Source: Gordonia sp. SID5947 (GTDB lineage Bacteria; Actinomycetota; Actinomycetes; Mycobacteriales; Mycobacteriaceae). From it: a DNA stretch of 64,000 nucleotides. Below the pieces are notes generated by a model. The model was not told where the DNA came from and searched no databases. It worked only from the letters and a program-made list of their open reading frames with translations. Positions 1-7,433 of the stretch are shown here, one piece after another. Within the stretch, counting starts at the first letter, position 1. Each line of letters opens with the position of its first letter. The stretch covers positions 4,588,001-4,652,000 of the forward strand of contig NZ_WWHU01000001.1 of the NCBI RefSeq assembly GCF_009862785.1, written 5' to 3'. Both the position numbers and the translations under genes were made by a program.

Positions 1-1
1 G

Positions 2-667
2 TCGGGCCGCATCACCACCATCCCTCTCGGCGTGAACACCGACGTCTTTCGGCCCGGTGTCGAGCGGGTGCCGGGACGCATCGTCTGCGTCGCGAGTGCG
101 GATGCACCGCTCAAGGGTGTCTCCTACCTGCTCGAGGCGGTCGCCAAGCTCAGTGCCGAACGCGAGACCGAGTTGGTCCTGGTGTCCAAGCTCGACCCGA
201 ACGGTCCGTCGGCCAAGATGATCGACGACCTGGCCATCGGTGATCGCGTCCGAGTGGTCTCCGGACTGGAGGACGAGGAGATGGCCGACCTGCTGGCGTC
301 TGCCGAGGTCGCTTGTGTCCCATCGTTGTACGAGGGCTTTTCACTCCCAGCGGTCGAGGCGATGAGCTGCGCGACGCCGCTCGTCGCGACGCGCGCCGGC
401 GCGATCCCCGAGGTCGTCGGGACCGCGGAGGAGGCAGCGTTGCTCGTGCCGCCGGGCGATTCCGGCAAGCTCGCGCAGTCCATCGGACGCCTGCTCGACG
501 ACGCCGAGCTGCGGGGCAGGCTCGGGCGGGGAGGCCGGAGCCGTGTCGAGGAGCGTTACAGCTGGGCGGCGGTGGCCGCCAAGACCGCAGCTCACTACGA
601 GACCGTCCTGGAACGGGTCGCGCGCGACGGGGGCGTGGCGAACGAGTCCGGCCCGGTCGCGGGCTGA
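2..667 (+). CDS. Glycosyltransferase family 4/1, C-terminal part (5' truncated by window edge)
   Basis: The reading frame is open from base 2, before any start codon, so the gene begins outside the window and about 221 C-terminal residues are visible. They form the nucleotide-sugar-binding Rossmann half of a GT-B glycosyltransferase. An early segment ending in DAPLKGVSYLLEA is the usual family-4 phrase for a sugar donor transferase, and the E-x7-E motif is present as EGFSLPAVE around base 332. Such enzymes move a sugar from an NDP or GDP donor to a lipid or glycan acceptor at the inner membrane face. The next two genes follow closely on the same strand, so this is probably a surface glycoconjugate operon; the acceptor cannot be told from sequence. 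Confidence 0.88.
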   Translation, partial: SGRITTIPLGVNTDVFRPGVERVPGRIVCVASADAPLKGVSYLLEAVAKLSAERETELVLVSKLDPNGPSAKMIDDLAIGDRVRVVSGLEDEEMADLLASAEVACVPSLYEGFSLPAVEAMSCATPLVATRAGAIPEVVGTAEEAALLVPPGDSGKLAQSIGRLLDDAELRGRLGRGGRSRVEERYSWAAVAAKTAAHYETVLERVARDGGVANESGPVAG

Positions 668-703
668 CCACAGCAACATCACCGATCGACGAAGGGAACG
701 CGC

Positions 704-1432
704 GTGCTGACAGTGGATTTCGACCGCCTGGGGGTGGGTCCGCAGACCAAGGCGATCGATATCGGTGCCGGGCAGGGGAGGCACTCGTTCGAGATGTTCC
801 GGCGTGGCGCGGATGTCATCGCCTTCGACCAGTCCGAATCCGATATGGCCGACGTCGGCGAGATGTTCGACGCGATGATGGCCGAAGGGCACGTGCCCGC
901 GGATGCGAAAGCGCGCGCCGAGGTCGGTGACGCACTTCGTCTTCCGTACGCCGACAACAGCTTCGACGTCGTCTTGATGTCGGAGATCCTCGAGCACATC
1001 CCAGGTGACGAGGCCGCGATGGCCGAGATGGTGCGCATTCTGCGCCCGGGCGGGGTCGCGGCCGTCACGGTCCCGCGGTACTGGCCGGAAAAGGTCTGCT
1101 GGGCACTGTCCGACGAGTATCACGAGGTGGAGGGCGGGCATGTCCGCATCTACAAGGCCTCCGAGCTCGCGGACAAGCTGACCAGGGCCGGCCTCGAGGT
1201 CACCGGTACCGACCATTCGCACGCACTGCATGCGCCGTACTGGTGGCTGAAATGTGCTGTCGGCGTGGAGAACAACGACAATCTCCTGGTGAAGGGCTAT
1301 CACCAGCTGCTCGTCTGGGACATGATGAGCAAGCCGTGGCTGACGCGGGTGGGGGAGCAGGCGCTCAACCCGTTCATCGGCAAGTCGGTGGCGCTCTACC
1401 TACGGAAGCCGGCCGACTCCGGGACACCGTGA
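704..1432 (+). CDS. Class I SAM-dependent methyltransferase
   Basis: This is a 242-residue protein with a GTG start preceded by a purine-rich GAAGGGA. Motif I is IDIGAGQGRHSFE (residues 18-30), the acidic ribose-binding position is in AFDQSESD (40-47), and SEILEHI (93-99) is the post-II motif of the ubiquinone/menaquinone-type methyltransferase fold. It lies 36 bp after the glycosyltransferase and its stop overlaps the start of the following gene, so the three are probably co-translated. A role in methylating a glycan or lipid made with its neighbours is inference; the acceptor is unknown. Confidence 0.88.
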   Translation: MLTVDFDRLGVGPQTKAIDIGAGQGRHSFEMFRRGADVIAFDQSESDMADVGEMFDAMMAEGHVPADAKARAEVGDALRLPYADNSFDVVLMSEILEHIPGDEAAMAEMVRILRPGGVAAVTVPRYWPEKVCWALSDEYHEVEGGHVRIYKASELADKLTRAGLEVTGTDHSHALHAPYWWLKCAVGVENNDNLLVKGYHQLLVWDMMSKPWLTRVGEQALNPFIGKSVALYLRKPADSGTP

Positions 1433-2466
1433 CGCGGTTTCCGGCAATCGCCGGGGTGCTGACCGCGCAGCAGGTGGATGCCACGGGCGCCGCAGTCGCT
1501 GCGATGCAAGAGGATTCGGGAGCACTGCCGTGGTTCCCGGGCGGACAGACCGATCCGTGGGATCACATCGAATCCGCGATGGCGCTGTCGGTCACCGGAC
1601 GTGTCGCCGAGGCGGAAGCGGCCTACGAATGGTCGCGCCGCCTGCAGCGCGAGGACGGCTCGTGGCCGATTCGCACCGTCATCGGACACGTCGAAGATGC
1701 GAACGTCGACAGCAACTTCTGTGCCTACATCGCGGTCGGGGTCTGGCACCACTACCTGATCACCGGCGACTCGGTGTTCCTCGATCGGATGTGGCCGATG
1801 GTGTGGTCGGCGATCGATCTGGTGATGAAGTTCCAGCGACCCGACGGTGCGTTCCGCTGGGGCGGAGACCATCGCACCGGAGCGATGTTCGACCAGGCTC
1901 AGATCACCGGCAGCGCAAGCATTTTCCAGGCCATCGATTGCGCGGTCCGGATCGCCGACGAGGTGGGCCAGCCCGACGAGGAGTGGGTCGCCGCGCACGC
2001 GGCACTCGGGGACGCGATCCGGGACCGGCCGGAGATCTTCGAACCGCCGTCGGATCACTCGATGGACTGGTACTACCCGATCCTCGGTGGTGCGCTTCGT
2101 GGCCGGGCCGGGCAGGAGCACATAGCGCGTCGGTGGGACGAATTCGTGGTCGCAGGCAAAGGCGTTCGCTGCGTGGATCATCGACCGTGGGTCACCGGCG
2201 CGGAGACGTGTGAGCTCGCGCTGGCGCTCGATGCTCTCGGGGACACCGCAGACGCGGTCACACTCGTGGAATCCATTCAGCACCTTCGTGATCCCGACGG
2301 CTCCTATTGGACGGGACTGGTCTACTCCGACGGCAAGCGGTGGCCCGTCGAGAAGAGTTGCTGGACGTCGGCGGCGGTCATTCTGGCTGCCGACGCGATC
2401 AGTCGGACCAGTGCGGGCAACGGGATCTTCCGCGACGTGCGGCAAACCCTGGCCGTCGGGCGCTGA
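1429..2466 (+). CDS. Prenyltransferase/squalene-cyclase-like alpha/alpha-barrel protein
   Basis: The GTG start at 1429 overlaps the stop of the methyltransferase (GTGA), giving 345 residues; a longer in-frame extension would run inside the upstream gene and is rejected. The protein is rich in Trp and helical repeats and contains phrases such as LQREDGSWP, QRPDGAFRW and DPDGSYW, which resemble the QW repeats of prenyltransferases and terpene cyclases. The same fold occurs in six-hairpin glycosidases, so catalysis on a polyprenyl chain is not assured. I do not see the DxDD motif of squalene-hopene cyclases. Its fixed place after a glycosyltransferase and methyltransferase suggests a step on a glycolipid or polyprenyl-linked sugar. 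Confidence 0.7.
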   Translation: MTRFPAIAGVLTAQQVDATGAAVAAMQEDSGALPWFPGGQTDPWDHIESAMALSVTGRVAEAEAAYEWSRRLQREDGSWPIRTVIGHVEDANVDSNFCAYIAVGVWHHYLITGDSVFLDRMWPMVWSAIDLVMKFQRPDGAFRWGGDHRTGAMFDQAQITGSASIFQAIDCAVRIADEVGQPDEEWVAAHAALGDAIRDRPEIFEPPSDHSMDWYYPILGGALRGRAGQEHIARRWDEFVVAGKGVRCVDHRPWVTGAETCELALALDALGDTADAVTLVESIQHLRDPDGSYWTGLVYSDGKRWPVEKSCWTSAAVILAADAISRTSAGNGIFRDVRQTLAVGR

Positions 2467-2474
2467 ATGGCCTA

Positions 2475-2499
2475 GACTGGTGTCCAGTCAGTCGTCCAG
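2475..2499. promoter_or_regulatory. Candidate operator before the LLM gene: inverted repeat plus GTCCAG direct repeat
   Basis: A perfect 6-bp inverted repeat GACTGG-TGT-CCAGTC (2475-2489) overlaps a possible -10 hexamer TAGACT (2473-2478). It is followed by a second GTCCAG, so two GTCCAG boxes (2482-2487 and 2494-2499) sit exactly 12 bp apart. The same box pair with the same spacing lies between the aldehyde dehydrogenase and TetR genes at 24.9 kb, on the opposite strand. A regulator site is inference; no cognate protein is identified. Confidence 0.4.
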
Positions 2500-2540
2500 A
2501 GGGTCGACGTGGCGTATCCCGGCGTGGCGTTGGAGGGTTC

Positions 2541-3395
2541 ATGGATTTCGGAATCGTGCAGTTCACCAGTGATCGTGGGCTCAAGCCCCACGTGCTGGCA
2601 CCACTGATCGAAGAGGCCGGATTCGCCGCGTACTACGTGCCCGAACACGGGCACATCCCGACTCGCCGCGACGCCGCGCATCCCCAGACCGGGGATTCCT
2701 CGCTGCCCGACGATCGGTACATGCGGACCTTGGATCCGTGGACGTCCCTGGCCGCGGCCGCCGCGGTCACCGAACGGATCCGCCTGGCCACCGCCGTCGC
2801 CCTCCCGGTGCAATCGGACCCGATCACGCTGGCGAAGACGCTGGCCACGCTGGACCACATCTCGGGTGGACGTGTCACCCTCGGAGTCGGATTCGGCTGG
2901 AACCTGGACGAACTCGGAGACCACGGTGTGCCGCCGAAGCGTCGCCGGACCATGCTGCGCGAGTATCTGGAGGCGATGCGCGCGCTCTGGACCGAGGAAG
3001 AGGCCGAATATCACGGGGAATTCGTCGATTTCGGTGCCAGCTGGGCGTGGCCCAAACCGCAGTCGTCGATCCCGACGCTCGTCGGCGCGGCCGGTAACGA
3101 GAAGAACTTCAGATGGATGGCGCGCAGTGCGGACGGATGGATCACGACTCCGGGTGAAGACGACATCGAGGGCTCGGTGGAACTCCTCAAGCGGATCTGG
3201 TCAGAGGCCGGGCGTGACGGCGAACCGCAGATCGTCGTGCTGGATTTCAAACCCGTTCCGGAGCGGCTCGACAAATTCCGTGAGATCGGGGTGACGACCG
3301 TTCTCTACGGCCTGCCCGACGACAGCGTGGAACGTGCACGCGGCTACCTCGCCAAGCTCGCAGGGAAACTCGGTCTGGCCCCGGCCGCGGTCTGA
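2541..3395 (+). CDS. LLM-class F420-dependent oxidoreductase
   Basis: This is a 284-residue TIM-barrel protein of the bacterial luciferase-like superfamily. It opens with MDFGIVQFTSD and carries the family phrases LATAVALPVQSDP, LDHISGGRVTLGVGFGWN (residues about 105-122) and LVGAAGNEKNF. The TIGR03619-type subgroup uses deazaflavin F420 as hydride carrier and is abundant in mycobacteria and Gordonia. ATG 2541 is chosen because GGAGGG lies just upstream and the longer frame runs back into the preceding gene. It has its own upstream region with a palindrome, so it may be a separate transcript. The substrate is unknown. Confidence 0.85.
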   Translation: MDFGIVQFTSDRGLKPHVLAPLIEEAGFAAYYVPEHGHIPTRRDAAHPQTGDSSLPDDRYMRTLDPWTSLAAAAAVTERIRLATAVALPVQSDPITLAKTLATLDHISGGRVTLGVGFGWNLDELGDHGVPPKRRRTMLREYLEAMRALWTEEEAEYHGEFVDFGASWAWPKPQSSIPTLVGAAGNEKNFRWMARSADGWITTPGEDDIEGSVELLKRIWSEAGRDGEPQIVVLDFKPVPERLDKFREIGVTTVLYGLPDDSVERARGYLAKLAGKLGLAPAAV

Positions 3396-3418
3396 GTCGG
3401 CCAACCGGCACGAGGAGA

Positions 3419-4036
3419 TCAGTCCTCCGGCGCAGCTCGCAGGGCGGGCATCAGGTAGCGCCGGACGTGACGCAGCACGGCGTCGGCGTCATCAGGGTCG
3501 ACGGTCTCGCCTGGAACGGTACCGAGACTGATCAGCACCCGTGCGACCCATTCGGACACCTCGACGAGATCGTGATCCGGATGGATCTCGCCGCGCTGCG
3601 CCGCGGCGTCGATGAACGGACGCCAGAAGGCGGCGAGATCGGGCACCAGACCGGCGACGCCCGCCCCGGCGCACGCGGCGAACTCGTCGGGCTCGGTGGT
3701 GCGCAGCCGCATCAGCAGGGTGCCGGGGTCGTCATATGCGCCGCGCCCGATCCGCACGCCGGCGCTCACCTGTCGATCCAGGCCCTCGATCGCGTCGAGT
3801 TCGGCGACGGCACCGCCCCAGAAGGACTCGTTGAGGCGGACGATCGCGACGCCGATGAGGGTGGACTTGTCCGGAAAATGCCGATAGAGCCACGCCCGGG
3901 ACACCCCGGCGGTCTCCGCGACCTCCTGCATCGTGGTCGATCGGATTCCCTTCTCGGCGAGCAACTTCTCGCACGCGTCGAGCAGTCGCGCACTGACGGT
4001 CCCCGTCGGCCGCGCATTCGTCGATGCCTCGCTCAC
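3419..4036 (-). CDS. TetR/AcrR family transcriptional regulator
   Basis: This 205-residue protein has a TetR helix-turn-helix near the N-terminus: residues about 12-58 include LLAEKGIRSTTMQEVAETAG and SRAWLYRHFPDKSTL, with the typical W/Y-YRHF recognition helix. The remaining helices form the ligand-binding domain. It is transcribed away from the flavin monooxygenase gene across a 122-bp gap that holds a perfect 30-bp palindrome, so autorepression and control of the monooxygenase-hydrolase-SDR cassette are likely. It converges with the LLM oxidoreductase gene. The effector is probably a substrate or product of the cassette. Confidence 0.9.
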   Translation of the reverse strand: MSEASTNARPTGTVSARLLDACEKLLAEKGIRSTTMQEVAETAGVSRAWLYRHFPDKSTLIGVAIVRLNESFWGGAVAELDAIEGLDRQVSAGVRIGRGAYDDPGTLLMRLRTTEPDEFAACAGAGVAGLVPDLAAFWRPFIDAAAQRGEIHPDHDLVEVSEWVARVLISLGTVPGETVDPDDADAVLRHVRRYLMPALRAAPED

Positions 4037-4077
4037 GTTCGCACCCTAGCAAAACGCTGGACAAATCCCGGAATCTG

Positions 4078-4106
4078 TTTACCTCGGTGGTGAAATGCGG
4101 TAGACA
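4078..4106 (+). promoter_or_regulatory. Predicted promoter of the monooxygenase cassette
   Basis: TTTACC (4078-4083) and TAGACA (4101-4106) are separated by exactly 17 bp and resemble SigA-type -35 and -10 boxes. The -10 lies within the left arm of the palindromic operator, so a bound repressor would block polymerase. Confidence 0.5.
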
Positions 4107-4127
4107 GAATGAACAATCTGTCTACCG
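4098..4127. promoter_or_regulatory. TetR-type palindromic operator (11-bp arms, 8-bp spacer)
   Basis: CGGTAGACAGA (4098-4108) and TCTGTCTACCG (4117-4127) are perfect reverse complements separated by ATGAACAA. The 30-bp dyad lies in the divergent gap between a TetR gene and the flavin monooxygenase gene and covers the predicted -10 box. Its size and symmetry fit a site for one or two TetR dimers. Seen directly; the match to the adjacent repressor is inference. Confidence 0.8.
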
Positions 4128-4158
4128 TCCGGTTTCCCGGCGACTCAGGTGAGGAACC

Positions 4159-5562
4159 ATGAGCACATATCTACCGCGTACCGCGGTCATCGGGGCAGGG
4201 ATCAGTGGTCTCACCTCTGGCAAGATGCTCGCCGACTACGGCGTGCCGTATACCTGCTTCGAATCGTCCGACCGGATCGGTGGCAACTGGGCATTCGGAA
4301 ACCCGAACGGCCACAGCAGCGCTTACCGTTCACTGCACATCGACACATCCAAGCACCAGCTGTCGTTCCGTGATTTCCCCATGCCGGACGAGTTCCCGGA
4401 CTTCCCGCATCATTCGCAGATCAAGCACTATCTCGATTCCTACGCGCACGCGTTCGGGTTGCTCGACAACATCGAGTTCGAGAATGCGGTCTCCCACGCC
4501 CGTCGGCTCGACGGCGGCGGATGGGAGTTGGAGACCCAGCGAGGCGAACGACGCCGGTTCGACCTGCTCGTGGTGGCCAACGGCCACCATTGGGATCCGA
4601 GGTTTCCCGATTTCCCCGGCGAGTTCACCGGCACCACGATGCACGCCCACCACTACATCGATCCGAAGACGCCACATGAATTCTCCGACAAGAGGATTCT
4701 GGTCGTCGGCCTCGGAAACAGTGCCGCCGACATCGCGGTCGAGCTGTCGTCCAAGGCGCTGGGAAACCGACTGACACTGTCGACGCGCTCGGGCGCCTGG
4801 ATCGTCCCGAAGTACTTCGCAGGTAAGCCGGCCGACAAGTACTACCACACCTCGCCGTACATCCCGTTCTCCTGGCAACGGAAGTTCATGCAGGTCATGC
4901 AACCGATGACCGCGGGTCGTCCGGAGGACTTCGGGCTCCCGACGCCGAATCACAAGTTCTTCGAAGCACATCCGACCCAGTCGGTGGAGTTGCCGCTGCG
5001 CCTGGGCTCCGGTGATGTGATCCCGAAACCCAACATCGCGCGGTTCGACGGTGAGACGGTGCATTTCGAGGACGGCACCTCCGACGATTTCGACATCATC
5101 ATCTATGCAACGGGCTACAACATCACCTTCCCGTTCTTCGACCCGGACTTCATCAGTGCCCCGGACAACCGCATCGACCTGTACAAGCGGATGTTCCGGC
5201 CGGGCATCGACGATCTCGTGTTCGCAGGTTTCGCGCAGGCCACCCCGACGCTGTTCCCGTTCGTCGAATGTCAGTCACGACTGATCGCCGCCTACGCGGT
5301 CGGGCGTTACCGGCTGCCCTCGGAGCCCGAGATGCATCGGGTGATAGTGGAGGATCAACAGTTCTTCACCGGCCACATGCTCGACCGGCCTCGGCATACC
5401 CAGCAACTCGATCATTACCTGTACGAACACGACATCCGGACCAAGGAGATGCCTGCGGGCCTGGCACGCGCCCGGAGTCACGGCGCGCCGAACTGGGCCC
5501 GCGTCCAACAACCCGACGAGCCGCTGGTCGCCGCCACGGCAGCACCTGGAGGATCGCGATGA
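4159..5562 (+). CDS. Flavin-containing (Baeyer-Villiger-like) monooxygenase
   Basis: This 467-residue class B flavoprotein monooxygenase has an N-terminal FAD-binding GAGISG (12-17), the FMO signature F-x-G-x3-H-x3-Y at residues 156-166, a second NADPH-binding GLGNSA (184-189) and the C-terminal ATGYNITFPF motif. The ATG is preceded by GAGGAA. These enzymes insert one oxygen from O2 into a ketone, amine or sulfide using NADPH. It begins a cassette whose next genes are an esterase-like hydrolase and an SDR, all overlapping by 4 bp. That pairing suggests ketone to ester to acid plus alcohol. Conversion of a specific ketone is not provable from sequence, and simple N- or S-oxygenation remains possible. 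Confidence 0.9.
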   Translation: MSTYLPRTAVIGAGISGLTSGKMLADYGVPYTCFESSDRIGGNWAFGNPNGHSSAYRSLHIDTSKHQLSFRDFPMPDEFPDFPHHSQIKHYLDSYAHAFGLLDNIEFENAVSHARRLDGGGWELETQRGERRRFDLLVVANGHHWDPRFPDFPGEFTGTTMHAHHYIDPKTPHEFSDKRILVVGLGNSAADIAVELSSKALGNRLTLSTRSGAWIVPKYFAGKPADKYYHTSPYIPFSWQRKFMQVMQPMTAGRPEDFGLPTPNHKFFEAHPTQSVELPLRLGSGDVIPKPNIARFDGETVHFEDGTSDDFDIIIYATGYNITFPFFDPDFISAPDNRIDLYKRMFRPGIDDLVFAGFAQATPTLFPFVECQSRLIAAYAVGRYRLPSEPEMHRVIVEDQQFFTGHMLDRPRHTQQLDHYLYEHDIRTKEMPAGLARARSHGAPNWARVQQPDEPLVAATAAPGGSR

Positions 5563-6506
5563 CGACGACCAGGACGACCATCACCTTCGATTCCCACGGA
5601 ACGGGCTGTGACGCCTGGTATTTCCGCAATGATGACGCATCGGTGTTCGATTCCCCGGCCGGCCGCCCGGTGGTGGTGATGGCACACGGGTTCGCGGGCA
5701 CCAAGGACTCCGGCCTCGAGCCGTATGCGCAAGGCCTCGCTGACGCGGGTCTGGCGGTCCTCGCCTTCGACTACCGGGGGTTCGGACTGTCGGGTGGCGA
5801 ACCACGGCAACGGATCTCGATGACCGGGCAGGCAGATGACTATCGCGCCGCGATCGACGCCGCCAAGCGTCAGGAAGGGGTCGACCCGAACCGGGTGATC
5901 CTTTGGGGCGTCTCGCAGTCCGGCGGGCATGCGCTGATCGTCGCCGCGGACCGTACCGACATCTGCGCGGTGATCTCGGTGGTGCCTCTCGTCAACGGTC
6001 TGGCGGCGGGCGTCCACCACTATCCACAGGTGGGAGCCGGCGCGATGGCGCGATCGACGGTCGCCGGGATCGGCAGCGCCATCGCAGCCAAGATGGGGCG
6101 GCCGCCGACCATGATGCCGGTGGTCGGTCGACCGGGCGAGAAGGCAGCGCTCACCTCGCCGGGCTTCTACGAGGACTATCTGGCGCTTGCCGGACCGTCG
6201 TGGCGCAATGAGGTGGATGCGTCGATCGGGTTGGAGCTCGGGAGTTTCCGTGCCGACAAGATCGCGCGTGCGGTCTCGGCGCCCGTCCTCATGCAGATCG
6301 CCGACTTCGATCAGGGCGCCCCGCCGCACGCTGCGGCGAAGGCGGGGTTCCGGGCGCGCGCCGAGGTGCGTCACTATCCGTGCGATCACTTCGACATCTT
6401 TGCGGGTAAGGACTGGTTCGAACCAGCACTCGCGCATCAGGTGTCATTCCTGACCGCGCATCTCGCGCCTGCGGCCGAGAAGGCCGCCACGGGTGGTGCG
6501 TCATGA
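5559..6506 (+). CDS. Alpha/beta hydrolase (esterase/dienelactone-hydrolase-like)
   Basis: ATG 5559 overlaps the stop of the monooxygenase gene (ATGA), giving 315 residues. The fold is shown by VVVMAHGFAGTKD (oxyanion-hole HG at 43-44), the nucleophile elbow WGVSQSGG with Ser119, a late Asp in IADFDQGAPP and a catalytic His in YPCDHFDIF. RGFGLSGG is typical of peptidase-like and xylan-esterase-like hydrolases. No signal peptide is present, so it is cytosolic. The position directly behind a monooxygenase suggests it cleaves the ester or lactone that enzyme makes; this is inference. Confidence 0.88.
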   Translation: MTTTRTTITFDSHGTGCDAWYFRNDDASVFDSPAGRPVVVMAHGFAGTKDSGLEPYAQGLADAGLAVLAFDYRGFGLSGGEPRQRISMTGQADDYRAAIDAAKRQEGVDPNRVILWGVSQSGGHALIVAADRTDICAVISVVPLVNGLAAGVHHYPQVGAGAMARSTVAGIGSAIAAKMGRPPTMMPVVGRPGEKAALTSPGFYEDYLALAGPSWRNEVDASIGLELGSFRADKIARAVSAPVLMQIADFDQGAPPHAAAKAGFRARAEVRHYPCDHFDIFAGKDWFEPALAHQVSFLTAHLAPAAEKAATGGAS

Positions 6507-7263
6507 GCGACTCGCGCGCCGCGGTCGTCGTCGGCGGGGCCTCGGGGATCGGTCTCGCCACCGCGCGGGCACTCGCCGCCGAGGGGTACCTCGTCACGAT
6601 CGCCGACGTCAACGCCGACGCGGCGCGGACGGCTGCCGACGAGATCGGCGGAGGGGCCTCGTCGGTGACGATGGATGTGACCGACGAGCAGTCGGTGGCG
6701 GCAGGCTTCGAGGCGGTGCAGGATCTGCACGCCGTCGTCAGCTGCGCAGGTCTGACGATCCCCGGTGCGATCACCGAACTGGCGCTCGAACATTGGCAGA
6801 CGACCATCGACGTCTGTCTGACCGGATCGTTTCTCGTGCTCAAACACGCAGGCCGACGTGTCGTCGAGGGGGCAGTGTCACGGTGATCTCGTCGTTGAAC
6901 GGACGTCAGCCCGGCAGCGCCATGGGCGCCTACTGTGCGTCGAAGGCCGGTGTGACGATGCTCGTCGAGGTGGCGGCGCTGGAGATGGCCCCGCGCCGGG
7001 TGCGGGTCAACTCGATCCAGCCCGGTATCGTCGACACCCCGCTGACGGCCGGTTTGGCGATGGTTCCCGGTCTCACCGACGAGTACGTCGAGAACACCCC
7101 GCTGGGGCGCAGCGGTCGTCCGGAGGAGATCGCCGACATGGCGGTGTTCCTCGCGTCGGACAAGGCCGCATGGATCACCGGAGCCGCCTTCGATGTCAAT
7201 GGCGGCGCACACCTACAGCGCTACCCGGACGTCCTGGGCAAACTGCAAACCCTCCTCACCTAA
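6503..7263 (+). pseudogene. Short-chain dehydrogenase/reductase, frameshifted by one base
   Basis: Starting at ATG 6503, overlapping the hydrolase stop, the frame encodes a normal SDR N-terminus with GGASGIGLATA (NAD(P) site) and ends at a stop at 6884-6886. The rest of the enzyme (VISSLNG, the YCASK catalytic motif, VNSIQPGIVDTP, DVNGGAHLQ) continues in another frame to 7263. Adding one G to the five-G run at about 6868-6872 restores GAG-GGG-GGC-AGT and a 253-residue SDR of normal size. The break is either a true frameshift or a sequence error. If intact, it would oxidise the alcohol or reduce the ketone handled by the cassette. Confidence 0.82.
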
Positions 7264-7292
7264 CCCGCCCCGCCACTCCCCAACTCCTTCGT

Positions 7293-7348
7293 CCCCGGGT
7301 ATCGCCAAACCCTCCGCCGACTTGTGGGGGATCTGGCGATACCCGGGG
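7293..7348. repeat. Palindromic repeat element, copy 1
   Basis: CCCCGGGTATCGCCA (7293-7307) and its exact reverse complement (7334-7348) form a 15-bp stem around a 26-nt loop, followed by AGGAACCAGG. The same stem, loop edge (AAACCCTCC) and trailing GGAGGAACCAGG recur at 8405-8474. This copy lies between the SDR end and the AbiEi/DUF559-like gene start. It could serve as a terminator without a U-tract or as a REP-like mobile repeat. Confidence 0.85.
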
Positions 7349-7433
7349 GAGGAACCAGGTGGGGCCTGCCTGTGGAGCCGGCCTGTGGATGGAGGTCTGG
7401 AGCCGCACGCGAATCGGGTGATGATGTCTGCCC

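Noticed and set aside
6860..6890. Programmed ribosomal frameshift in the SDR gene
   Set aside because: There is no slippery heptamer or downstream structure of the known kinds, SDR genes are not known to use it, and two other genes show the same one-G loss, so an error or true deletion is simpler.
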